A DNA stretch of 64,000 nt from Planctomycetaceae bacterium (GTDB lineage: Bacteria; Planctomycetota; Planctomycetia; Planctomycetales; Planctomycetaceae), in assembly GCA_021732785.1 (NCBI GenBank), contig JAKFUG010000002.1, forward strand, positions 119,051 through 183,050, written 5' to 3'. Of the stretch, positions 1 through 8,320 are shown piece by piece; position 1 is the first letter of the stretch; each line of letters begins with the position of its first letter. The position numbers and the translations under genes are program-made. The notes under the pieces were generated by a model. That model saw only the letters and a list, made by a program, of their open reading frames with translations, ran no database searches and had not been told where the DNA came from.

Positions 1-24
1 GATTTACAGAATCAGCATGGAAGC

Positions 25-140
25 GGTCCCTTCTCCCGCGTCTGCGGGGGAGAAGGTGGCCGATAGGCCGGATGAGGGGGTGTGCGTTTCAAGAAGCCCC
101 CTCACCCTAACCCTCTCCCCCGAGTACGGGGGCGAGGGGA
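25..140. repeat. REP-like palindromic repeat
   Basis: Two GC-rich hairpins lie head to tail. The first is CCTTCTCCCGC paired with GCGGGGGAGAAGG (29-56). The second is CCCTCTCCCCCG paired with CGGGGGCGAGGG (111-138). Between them GATGAGGGGG (71-80) pairs with CCCCCTCAC (97-105), so the unit folds as nested stems. The CCCTCACCCTAACCCTCTCCC style is typical of dispersed REP elements in GC-rich bacteria. The rest of 1-299 holds no gene that I can support. Confidence 0.7.
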
Positions 141-299
141 CCGGAACCCTTCCCTCCACAGAAGGATTCATCTGACTTGTTTTCCTAAATGTGAGCATTG
201 CCCGCGATCAACGCTGCCACCTTTGACGACCGGCGGCGCAACAAGGTACAACCTCGTCACTTCGGATCGTGAATTTCGTCTCGAAGGCCTGCTGGTTTC

Positions 300-1079
300 A
301 TGAACAGTTTGCTCGAACAAATCCACCTGCTGGCTCCTCTCGCGCTGGGCATCATCGCGGTGTGGATGCTGCTGCCGCGCGAAGGCGCGCGGCCGTGGAT
401 CCTGGCCAGCCTGTGCGGTTTGTCAGCCGTGCTATGGCTGACGAAGAACTTCCTGCCGCCGGCGGAAGACTGGGTGCAGACCGGGATGTTCTACGCCTTC
501 GCCGCCGGGGCGGTTCTCAGCGGCGTGATGATGATCACCGAAAGTAACCCGGTTTACGCGGCCCTGTGGTTTGCGATGGTGACGCTGAGCGTGTGCGGAT
601 TGTTCCTCATCAATGCGGCTCCCTTCCTCGCGGCGGCCACCGTGGTGGTCTACGCCGGGGCAATTGTCGTGACTTTCCTGTTCGTGATCATGCTGGCTCA
701 ACAGGGGGGCGCGACGGGCTACGATCGCAAGGCGTTCCAGCCGACACTCGCCAGCATTGCCGGGTTCATGCTGCTGGCCTGTTTGCTCTTCACATTGCAG
801 GAATGGGGCGGGAAAGCGGTTGTGGTTGAGGGCGAAGAACCGAAAACTCCGCGACCGCAGTTCGTGTTGCCGCCGGCCCATATGGTGACCAATCCGCTCA
901 GTCATCCGATGCCGCGATCCGACCGTCCCGATCAGAACGATCTGGGGACGCTGCAAGGGGTCGGCCGGTCGTTGTTTGGTGATTATTTGTTCGCGGTGGA
1001 ACTCGCCGGGACTGTGCTGTTGATCGCGACCATTGGCGCAATTGCCCTATCGCCGCGCCGGTCGCAGGGGACGTTATGA
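300..1079 (+). CDS. nuoJ: NADH-quinone oxidoreductase subunit J
   Basis: Membrane subunit of respiratory complex I, which passes NADH electrons to quinone and pumps protons. The 259-residue product has about five hydrophobic helices, with family-like segments such as TVVVYAGAIVVTFLFVIML at about residues 113-131. A hydrophilic, proline-rich insert (about residues 175-225) precedes the last helix, making it longer than the roughly 180-residue enterobacterial NuoJ. Its stop overlaps the nuoK start by four bases (ATGA), which indicates translational coupling. nuoA-I are not in the window; the 300 bp upstream are non-coding with a REP element, so nuoJ may head its own transcription unit. Confidence 0.93.
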   Translation: MNSLLEQIHLLAPLALGIIAVWMLLPREGARPWILASLCGLSAVLWLTKNFLPPAEDWVQTGMFYAFAAGAVLSGVMMITESNPVYAALWFAMVTLSVCGLFLINAAPFLAAATVVVYAGAIVVTFLFVIMLAQQGGATGYDRKAFQPTLASIAGFMLLACLLFTLQEWGGKAVVVEGEEPKTPRPQFVLPPAHMVTNPLSHPMPRSDRPDQNDLGTLQGVGRSLFGDYLFAVELAGTVLLIATIGAIALSPRRSQGTL

Positions 1080-1510
1080 CCGCCCAACTTGAGAGCCAAC
1101 TGGTTGTCGGAGCGATTCTGTTCGTGCTGGGCGCGATCGGCTTCCTCACGCGCCGCAATCTGATTCTGATGATGCTGTCCGCCGAATTGATGCTGCACGG
1201 AGTCGCGGTGAATCTGACGGCGTTCGGTCGCTATCACGGGAATGCGTCGGGGCAAGTCTTCACCATCTTCGTGCTGACGATTGCCGCGTGTGAAGCCGGC
1301 TTATCGTTGGCATTGATTCTCGGACTGTATCAACGACGAAAGTCGCTGGATGTGCATTTGTGGGGCAACTTGGGCGAACCCAATTTGCCGCAGATGTCGG
1401 TCGATGACGGCATGCGGATGGAACCGCAGCATCCGCAAGGGATGCCGGTCCTCACGCCCGCAGGCGCGATGCCGACTTCCGCTTCGGCGGCAGCGAGCAA
1501 CAAGATTTAG
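1076..1510 (+). CDS. nuoK: NADH-quinone oxidoreductase subunit K
   Basis: Small three-helix, antiporter-like (MrpC-type) subunit of complex I. The family glutamates are visible in SAELMLHGVAVNL (second helix) and ACEAGLSLALILGLYQRR (third helix), which lie on the membrane proton path. At 144 residues it is about 40 longer than usual. The extra part is a methionine-, proline- and alanine-rich cytoplasmic tail after the last helix. It overlaps nuoJ by four bases and is followed by nuoL after 66 bp. Confidence 0.94.
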   Translation: MTAQLESQLVVGAILFVLGAIGFLTRRNLILMMLSAELMLHGVAVNLTAFGRYHGNASGQVFTIFVLTIAACEAGLSLALILGLYQRRKSLDVHLWGNLGEPNLPQMSVDDGMRMEPQHPQGMPVLTPAGAMPTSASAAASNKI

Positions 1511-1576
1511 TCGATCGAGAGAATCGCAGTTGGGCGTTTGGCTTGACGGTGTGAAACGTGAGTCGCGGAGAGCGAT

Positions 1577-3667
1577 GTGGTGTCCTGGTTGAATGAGAAT
1601 GTCCTGTGGTTGATTCCCGCCGCGCCGCTGCTGGCGTGTCTGTGGATCGTCGTCGCCGGACAATTCATCCGTCGCGAAAAAGCCCATCAGCCGGTCGTCC
1701 TCGGTTTGATTATCGCGTGGCTGTGCGCGTTGTATCTACTCTTCTCGGTGGTTCCGTCCACGTTCGAACACGCGGGTGAGCACGCTGCGGAAGCGCATGA
1801 CGATCATGCTGCCGACAGCCATGCCGCCGTAGGTGGGGCGGTGAAGTATTTCATTTACGACTGGTTCCACGTCGGTGATGGTGGTGTGCAGCCCACATCG
1901 ATGTCGGATGACCTGGCGCGGGCCGATGCGGGGGGCATCAGCGCCCGCGTCGAACTTCGCGCCGATGCCATGTCGGCCCTGATGCTGGTGATGGTCACCA
2001 CGGTCAGCCTGCTGGTCGCCATCTTCGCGTCCGGTTACATGCAGGGCGATCCCGGATACCCGCGGTTCTTCGGGGCACTCAGCCTGTTCGTCTTCTCGAT
2101 GTGCATGCTGGTGCTGGCGTCCAACTTCCTGTTGCTGTTCGTCTTCTGGGAAGCGGTCGGCCTGTGCAGTTACCTGCTCATCGGCTTCTGGTTCCACAAA
2201 CCATCCGCCGCCGCCGCTGCGAAGAAAGCCTTCGTCGTCAACCGCATCGGCGACTTCGGCCTGATCCTCGGTATCTTCCTGCTGTGGACAACCTTTGGGA
2301 CGCTGGAATTTGATCGCATCCTGGCCGATCCCTCGTTGATCCGGCAGGTCGTGCTCACTCAGCCGGAAATCTTCACGACGATCTGTCTGCTACTCTTCAT
2401 TGGCGCGGTCGGGAAATCGGCGCAGTTCCCCTTGCACGTCTGGTTGCCGGACGCGATGGAAGGCCCGACGCCCGTGTCGGCACTGATTCACGCGGCGACA
2501 ATGGTGACGGCGGGCGTGTACCTCGTCGCCCGGTGTGCGCCGCTGTTTATGCACTCGCCGTTTGCGTTGCAGATTGTCGCGGGAGTGGGTGCCGCAACGG
2601 CCCTCATTGCCGCGATCACGGCCCTCACGCAGAACGACCTGAAGCGCGTGCTGGCGTACTCGACGGTGAGCCAGCTCGGCTACATGTTCATGTCGCTGGG
2701 AGCCGCCGGGGCCGATCCCGAGCACCTGATGCAACCGGCGGTCACCTACGCCATGTTCCACATGTTTACCCACGCCTTCTTCAAAGCGGTGCTGTTCCTT
2801 TCCGCCGGGAGTGTGATGCACGCGATGGGCGATGTGATCGACATGCGGCGGTTCAGCGGATTGCGGACGGCGCTGCCGATCACGTGGATTACGTTCCTCG
2901 CGGGGGCATTGGCGCTCGCCGGGGTGCCGCTCTTGTCGGGCTTCTGGAGCAAGGACGAAATCCTCGCGGTGCTGCACATGGCGGCCCAATCCGAGACACA
3001 TGGGACCTACTACACCGTCATTCTGTGCATTGCGTTGCTCACCGCACTGATGACCGCGTTCTACACCTTCCGCGCGTACTTTCTCACGTTCCATGGTCCG
3101 GAAGTCTTCCCGCCGGAAGCCGGTCACCATCCGCATGACGCCCCGCCGGCAATGGCGATTCCGCTCTATATTCTCGGTGCAGCCGCATTGCTGATTGGCC
3201 TCGCGACCGGACCGACGCACCTCTATGGACACTATCTGCATCACACGCCGAATATGCCCGCGGCCCCGGCTCACGGCCCGGACTGGCTGATGATGATGAT
3301 GAGCACCATTCTCGCGCTGGGCGGTATTGCCGGAGCGTATCTCGTTTATGGCTCGCATCGCGGTGCCGCCGGGGTGAAAGACAACGCCAGTCCGCTGGTC
3401 AAGTTCTCCCTGAACGGGCTGTATCTCGACGAGTTGTACTTGGCGCTGGTGGTGAAACCGCTGCGCAGCCTGGCGGAAGTCTCCGAGATTTTTGACCGGA
3501 TGATCATCGACAAGATCGTGGATGGTGTTGCACTCATCCCTGGCGTGGTGGGGTCGATCTTGCGGCCGATTCAGAATGGACTGGTTCAGCACTATGCTTT
3601 CGTCATGCTGTTGGGTCTGGCGGCGGGCATGGTGTGGATGTTGCAATCCTTGACGGGATCCAATTGA
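1577..3667 (+). CDS. nuoL: NADH-quinone oxidoreductase subunit L
   Basis: Distal antiporter-like proton-pumping subunit of complex I, 696 residues. The conserved glutamate is in FWEAVGLCSYLLIGFW. The conserved lysine and histidine lie in the stretch GKSAQFPLHVWLPDAMEGP followed by SALIHAATMVTAGVYLVAR. The C-terminal third carries the long lateral-helix region. GTG is chosen as start because GGAG (1567-1570) sits six bases ahead; a second in-frame GTG follows at 1580. A histidine-rich extracytoplasmic loop (about residues 65-85) is unusual for this subunit. Confidence 0.95.
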   Translation: MVSWLNENVLWLIPAAPLLACLWIVVAGQFIRREKAHQPVVLGLIIAWLCALYLLFSVVPSTFEHAGEHAAEAHDDHAADSHAAVGGAVKYFIYDWFHVGDGGVQPTSMSDDLARADAGGISARVELRADAMSALMLVMVTTVSLLVAIFASGYMQGDPGYPRFFGALSLFVFSMCMLVLASNFLLLFVFWEAVGLCSYLLIGFWFHKPSAAAAAKKAFVVNRIGDFGLILGIFLLWTTFGTLEFDRILADPSLIRQVVLTQPEIFTTICLLLFIGAVGKSAQFPLHVWLPDAMEGPTPVSALIHAATMVTAGVYLVARCAPLFMHSPFALQIVAGVGAATALIAAITALTQNDLKRVLAYSTVSQLGYMFMSLGAAGADPEHLMQPAVTYAMFHMFTHAFFKAVLFLSAGSVMHAMGDVIDMRRFSGLRTALPITWITFLAGALALAGVPLLSGFWSKDEILAVLHMAAQSETHGTYYTVILCIALLTALMTAFYTFRAYFLTFHGPEVFPPEAGHHPHDAPPAMAIPLYILGAAALLIGLATGPTHLYGHYLHHTPNMPAAPAHGPDWLMMMMSTILALGGIAGAYLVYGSHRGAAGVKDNASPLVKFSLNGLYLDELYLALVVKPLRSLAEVSEIFDRMIIDKIVDGVALIPGVVGSILRPIQNGLVQHYAFVMLLGLAAGMVWMLQSLTGSN

Positions 3668-3721
3668 ACGCCGTCCGCGCGGCGTGACCTGCGAACGGGG
3701 CGGAACCCGGGAAGTGTAAGC

Positions 3722-5335
3722 ATGAGTGTGTTGGTTGTGTTGATTCTGCTGCCGCTAGTTGCGGCGGTGTTGATGCTGCTGCTGGATGCCCAGGCAACGC
3801 CCGTCCGCGCCCGATGGTCGGCACTGCTGGCAACGTTGGCGACTGTCGGCGTCTCACTGGCTGTGGCCTCGCAATATACCGCTCTTCCGAAAATCAATGC
3901 GAAAGATCACGGCAAACCGATCTCGCCGCGGATGGAACTCCGGCACGATTGGTTGACGCTGGCCCCTTCGACGCCCGCAGGTGTCCCCACGAAGTTCGAG
4001 TTTTATCTCGGCGTCGATGGCATCAGCGTGGCAATGATTCTGCTGACGACGGTGTTGTGCGTCTCGGCGGTGCTGGTCTCGTGGACCGCCATCACCGATC
4101 GGGCGGCCGAGTTCTATGCGGCGCTCCTCATTCTGGAAACCGGCCTGCTCGGCGTATTCTGCTCTTTCGATCTGCTGCTGTTCTACGTCTTCTTCGAGTT
4201 CACGCTGATCCCGCTCTTCTTCCTCGTGGGCATCTGGGGGGGACCGCTGCGGAAATATGCGGCGGGCAAGTTCTTCATCTACACCCTGGGGGGCAGCCTG
4301 ATCACGCTGCTGGGGTTGATTTCGTTGTCGCTGATGGTGCATCAGGAAACGGGGCTCGCGACGCCATTTTCGATTCCCGATCTGGCACAGACGCTGCTGC
4401 ATCACCGGTTGCCGCTCGTCGTGCAAACCACGTTGTTTCTGATGATCGCGGCCGGGTTCATGGTGAAGGTGCCGTTGTTTCCGTTTCATACGTGGTTGCC
4501 GCTGGCGCACGTGGAAGCTCCGACCGCGGGCTCGGTCTTGCTGGCCGGTGTGCTGTTGAAACTCGGTTCCTACGGCTTCCTGCGACTACTGTTGCCGATG
4601 CTGCCGGATGCCTGCCGCACCATTGGGACGCCCCTGATCGCGACGCTCTCGGTGATCGGCATTATCTACGGCTCATTGTGTGCGCTCGCGCAGAACGATA
4701 TCAAAAAGCTCGTGGCCTACAGTTCGGTGGCGCACCTCGGCTTCTGCATGCTGGGGTTGTTCGCCCTCAACGTCGAAGGGATCACCGGCGGCGTGTTGCA
4801 GATGATCAATCACGGCTTGTCGACCGGGGCGCTCTTCTGTCTCGTGGGGATGTTCTACGAACGTTATCACACCCGCCAGCTTTCCGAACTCGGCGGTTTG
4901 GCGACACGGTTGCCGCGGTTGGGCGTGCTGATGGTCTTCACCGTCTTCGCCAGCATCGGCCTGCCGGGACTCAACGGCTTTGTGGGGGAAGTCCTCGCAC
5001 TCGCCGGGATGTTCAAGGTCGACATGTTGTACTCCGCGCTCGGTGCCCTCGGCGTGGTCCTCGGGGCGTGGTACCTTCTGGGCGTCTTGCAGAAGGCATT
5101 TTTTGGTCCGGTGCAGTTGCCGCATTCGCACGATGGACACGATGAAGACGTTCCCGACTTGAATGCCCGCGAAGTGCTCGCACTCGCTCCGCTCCTGGCG
5201 TTGTGCCTGTATCTCGGACTGTTTCCGCAGACGCTGATTGAATTGATTCGACCCGATGTCGAAGGGGTGGCTTACGTCTATCAAGTGACGTCCCATCATG
5301 ACGTGAAGGTCGTAGTGGGTGAGATGCAACCGTGA
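3722..5335 (+). CDS. nuoM: NADH-quinone oxidoreductase subunit M
   Basis: Second antiporter-like subunit of complex I, 537 residues with about 14 transmembrane helices. The key glutamate lies in FYVFFEFTLIPLFFLVGIWGG, and the key lysine and histidine in MVKVPLFPFHTWLPLAHVEA. LAQNDIKKLVAYSSVAHLGF is the usual broken-helix segment. It starts 54 bp after nuoL. Its stop overlaps the GTG start of nuoN by three to four bases, so the two are probably translationally coupled. Confidence 0.95.
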   Translation: MSVLVVLILLPLVAAVLMLLLDAQATPVRARWSALLATLATVGVSLAVASQYTALPKINAKDHGKPISPRMELRHDWLTLAPSTPAGVPTKFEFYLGVDGISVAMILLTTVLCVSAVLVSWTAITDRAAEFYAALLILETGLLGVFCSFDLLLFYVFFEFTLIPLFFLVGIWGGPLRKYAAGKFFIYTLGGSLITLLGLISLSLMVHQETGLATPFSIPDLAQTLLHHRLPLVVQTTLFLMIAAGFMVKVPLFPFHTWLPLAHVEAPTAGSVLLAGVLLKLGSYGFLRLLLPMLPDACRTIGTPLIATLSVIGIIYGSLCALAQNDIKKLVAYSSVAHLGFCMLGLFALNVEGITGGVLQMINHGLSTGALFCLVGMFYERYHTRQLSELGGLATRLPRLGVLMVFTVFASIGLPGLNGFVGEVLALAGMFKVDMLYSALGALGVVLGAWYLLGVLQKAFFGPVQLPHSHDGHDEDVPDLNAREVLALAPLLALCLYLGLFPQTLIELIRPDVEGVAYVYQVTSHHDVKVVVGEMQP

Positions 5336-6846
5336 ATGATTTGGTGATCTCGGACGCCGTCCAACAACTCAATCGGGCCGTCGGCCTGATCGTGCCCGAC
5401 GTCATCGTCCTGGCCACGGTCTGTCTGATGTTCTTCGCGGCACCGTTTCTCGTTTCCGAACGGGGTGAAGCCCCCGCGGGATTGCGCCACCGCTGGGGTT
5501 GGTTGTCGCTGCTGTCATTGCTCGTCGCGGGCTACGTCTGGTGGGGCACATCCCCGCAACCTGTGACGACCGGTCCGTTCCGACTCGACGAACTGACGTG
5601 GTTCATTCGCGGCGTCAGCTTAGCCTTTGGTGCCGTATTGGTCCTGCTGACGTGGAATCAGGCCGACGATGCCCGCTCCGCGGAAACTCAGGCGTGCCTG
5701 CTGTCGATCATCGCCGGAGTGAATCTCGTGGCCGCGGCGAACGATCTGGTCGGTATTTTTATCGCCCTCGAATTGATCAGCGTGCCGACCTATTTATTCC
5801 TGTTGCTGCCGCGGCGTGACGCCCCCGCACAGGAAGCCACGATGAAGTATTTTCTGCTGAGCATCTTCTCATCGGGCATGCTGCTGTTCGGCATGAGCTA
5901 TCTGTATGGTTCGGTCGGTTCCACGAATCTCGAAGCGATTTATGCGGCGTTGACCGCGGGACGCGCACATCCGATGCCGATTCTGCTTGTCGTCGCCGTG
6001 ATGATGATGGTGGCCGGGTTAGCCTTCCGGTTGACCGCGGTGCCGTTCCACTTCTACGCGCCGGATGTGTTCCAGGGGGCTCCGAACGCTGCGGCGGCGA
6101 TGTTGTCGTTCGTCCCGAAAGTCGCGGGCTTTGTGGCACTTTACCGCGTGCTGGCTGTGCCGGTGGAAGCCCTGGATCATTGGTCGCTGGCTCAATTTTC
6201 CGAGCCGTTGCTGTGGTGGCTGGCGGTCCTGTCGATGTTCGTGGGCAATCTGCTGGCATTATTGCAGACCGACATCCGCCGGATGCTGGCGTTTTCCAGC
6301 GTGTCCCACGCGGGGTACATGCTCGTCGGCTTCGTCGTGGGAACGGCGACCACCGGCGGACCAACGGGCTTTGAGGCACTGTTGTTCTATCTGGTCGTGT
6401 ATGGCGCGATGACGCTGGGGGCCTTCGCGGTGCTGGGCGTGCTGCAACGGCCGGATCGACGCATGGAATCGATCGAGGATCTGTCCGGTCTCAGCCGCAA
6501 CCAACCCGCGATCGCGCTGCTGCTGACGCTGTTTCTGTTCAGCCTGACGGGCTTGCCTCCCACGGCGGGCTTTCTCGGCAAACTGAATCTGTTCCTCGCC
6601 GCGTGGGGAACGGGAAGCGAATCGGGCCATTGGCTCGCGATCTGGCTGGCCGTGAACGCAACCATCGGAGCGTGGTACTACCTGCGGGTCATCGGCACGA
6701 TGTATCTGCAACCCGCACCAATGGCGGTCACGGCCACGGACAGTAACGCCACGCCGTCGTATCTCGCGATGGGACTCTGTGCGATTGCCACGCTCGGGCT
6801 GTTTGCGGTCCCCGGCTGGCTGTGGGCGCTCATTCAGCACGTGTGA
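5332..6846 (+). CDS. nuoN: NADH-quinone oxidoreductase subunit N
   Basis: Third antiporter-like subunit of complex I, 504 residues, about 14 helices. Recognisable segments are IALELISVPTYLFLLLPRRD (key glutamate), AVPFHFYAPDVFQGAPN and LLQTDIRRMLAFSSVSHAGY. The GTG start at 5332 overlaps the nuoM stop (GTGA). It is the last gene of nuoJKLMN and faces ilvE convergently across about 107 bp. Confidence 0.95.
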   Translation: MNDLVISDAVQQLNRAVGLIVPDVIVLATVCLMFFAAPFLVSERGEAPAGLRHRWGWLSLLSLLVAGYVWWGTSPQPVTTGPFRLDELTWFIRGVSLAFGAVLVLLTWNQADDARSAETQACLLSIIAGVNLVAAANDLVGIFIALELISVPTYLFLLLPRRDAPAQEATMKYFLLSIFSSGMLLFGMSYLYGSVGSTNLEAIYAALTAGRAHPMPILLVVAVMMMVAGLAFRLTAVPFHFYAPDVFQGAPNAAAAMLSFVPKVAGFVALYRVLAVPVEALDHWSLAQFSEPLLWWLAVLSMFVGNLLALLQTDIRRMLAFSSVSHAGYMLVGFVVGTATTGGPTGFEALLFYLVVYGAMTLGAFAVLGVLQRPDRRMESIEDLSGLSRNQPAIALLLTLFLFSLTGLPPTAGFLGKLNLFLAAWGTGSESGHWLAIWLAVNATIGAWYYLRVIGTMYLQPAPMAVTATDSNATPSYLAMGLCAIATLGLFAVPGWLWALIQHV

Positions 6847-6896
6847 TCGTCCGCCGCTTGCGCTTTGCGGATCGCAGGACTCGCGCCGCGCAAAAA

Positions 6897-6926
6897 GAGA
6901 CCCAAGGATCGGAATCCCTGGGCTTC
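6897..6926. repeat. Dispersed hairpin element, copy 1
   Basis: CCCAAGGAT and ATCCCTGGG enclose the loop cgga. The sequence matches 21725-21754 at every position except three bases in each stem arm, and those changes keep most of the pairing. It sits between the convergent ends of nuoN and ilvE and could help end transcription from either side. Confidence 0.6.
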
Positions 6927-6953
6927 TGTGGGCATCGATTTACCGCAGTGCGA

Positions 6954-7829
6954 TCAGAAGTTCTGTGTCAGCGCCTGGTAATCATCCTGCAGTTGGTGCG
7001 TGATCGGGCCGACTTTGAACGTCCGGTCGTCGATCTTACCCACGGGCACCACTTCCACCGCCGTTCCGGTCAGGAAGATTTCCTCGGCCTGCGGCAATTC
7101 CTCGGGGAAGATCGCCCGCTCGATCACCTTGATCCCGCGCTTCTTCGCCAGATCCATCACCGTGCGGCGCGTGATTCCGTCGAGGAAACAATCCGGCGTC
7201 GGCGTGTGGAGTTCACCTTTGACGACCATGAAGAAATTCGCGCCGGTGGCCTCGGCAATCTGGCCGCGGTAATCGAGCATCAAGGCATCCTGATACCCCG
7301 CGGCTTCGGCGGCATCCCGGCTCATCGTGCAGATCATATACAGCCCCGACGCCTTGCTGGCGGTCGGCGCAGTTTGCGGCGATGGTCGCCGCCACGTGGA
7401 TGTCATCAGCTTGATGCCAAAATTCCGGGCTTCATCGCCGTAGTAGGCGGGCCAGGGAAATGCGGCGATGGCGACATGCACTTTGGCCCCTTTCGCCGAA
7501 ACCCCAATCACTTCCGGGCCGCGCCAGGCAATCGGCCGCACGTAACCCGAATCGAGTTTGTTCTTCAGCACCATCGCGTTGGTGGCTTCTTCCAGCGCAG
7601 CGACGGAGTACGGGAGTTCATAGCTCAGCAGTTTCGCCGAAACGTGCAACCGTTCGGTGTGTTCGCGGAGCTTGAAGACCTTTCCCTTATAAACGCGCAT
7701 TCCTTCGAACACGGCGCTGCCGTAGTGCAGGCTGTGCGAAAGAACGTGGACGCGGGCATCGCGCCAGGCGATCTCTTCGCCGTCCAACCAGATCACGCCA
7801 TCTCGATCGTGCATCGCCTGCGGGGCCAC
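6954..7829 (-). CDS. ilvE: Branched-chain amino acid aminotransferase
   Basis: Class IV PLP-dependent aminotransferase that interconverts valine, leucine and isoleucine with their 2-oxo acids using glutamate/2-oxoglutarate. Visible motifs are HSLHYGSAVFEGMRVYKG near the N-terminus, the lysine in TASKASGLYM that should bind PLP, and EATGANFFMV. The start is GTG at 7829 because GGAGG (complement of 7836-7840) sits six bases before it; ATG at 7814 is an in-frame alternative. About 291 residues, normal for the family. A D-amino-acid transaminase is possible but less likely. Confidence 0.88.
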   Translation of the reverse strand: MAPQAMHDRDGVIWLDGEEIAWRDARVHVLSHSLHYGSAVFEGMRVYKGKVFKLREHTERLHVSAKLLSYELPYSVAALEEATNAMVLKNKLDSGYVRPIAWRGPEVIGVSAKGAKVHVAIAAFPWPAYYGDEARNFGIKLMTSTWRRPSPQTAPTASKASGLYMICTMSRDAAEAAGYQDALMLDYRGQIAEATGANFFMVVKGELHTPTPDCFLDGITRRTVMDLAKKRGIKVIERAIFPEELPQAEEIFLTGTAVEVVPVGKIDDRTFKVGPITHQLQDDYQALTQNF

Positions 7830-8320
7830 AATCCGCCTCCTCAATATCGTCTCAATCTGCTGTTCGGCAAGGTGAATCCGTTGCAACCGGAACTCTGTAC
7901 CATACCAGCGCATGAGACACGCCTCAATGGGGCGGGTTCAGAGGTTGCCCGGTTCGCTGTGTCAGAACCGCGGATTTTTCCGCAGTCATGACACCGCTTT
8001 GTAAAGTTGTCCGGGCGTTCGTCACCGCAGGCCACCTCACGGCATCCAAGAAATCGGGAGAGGGGCATGTGATCGTTGCCAATGGGCGTCCGTGTAGAGT
8101 CCCGTTGCCAAAGACGGTAAGATATTATGCCGTGAGAACTTTGAACGCAGGCCGCGGTTCGGCCGGCTCTCCCAACATGGGGTGACTTTCGGCACAGATC
8201 ACAATTCGCCCCCGCGTTGGGAATGAAAACTGCGTAAGGTGTTCGACAGCGCTGTCGTGCGGGCCTCACTTCCGATTCGGTAACGGGGCCGTCACCGGGC
8301 GCTGTCGCAGGAGGCGTCGG
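7830..8320. other. Divergent intergenic region between ilvE and the DsbD-like gene
   Basis: About 490 bp without a gene I can support. It must hold the promoters of both divergent genes. A perfect 14-base palindrome, CGACAGCGCTGTCG (8244-8257), lies about 65 bp upstream of the DsbD-like start and could be a regulator site. The frames open here have no recognisable domain or convincing ribosome site. Confidence 0.45.

Noticed and set aside
300..6846. Hydrogenase or Mrp antiporter membrane module
   Set aside because: J-K-L-M-N order and subunit lengths fit complex I; no hydrogenase large subunit or Mrp-specific genes are present.
6897..6926. tRNA or riboswitch
   Set aside because: Only a single short stem; no cloverleaf or conserved aptamer core. 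No tRNA or rRNA was recognised anywhere in the window.
6822..7991. 389-codon open frame on the plus strand opposite ilvE
   Set aside because: Shadow of ilvE; composition is arginine-rich and no domain is visible.
7841..8269. Minus-strand frame between ilvE and the DsbD-like gene
   Set aside because: Overlaps the divergent promoter region, no domain, cysteine/arginine-rich random-like composition.
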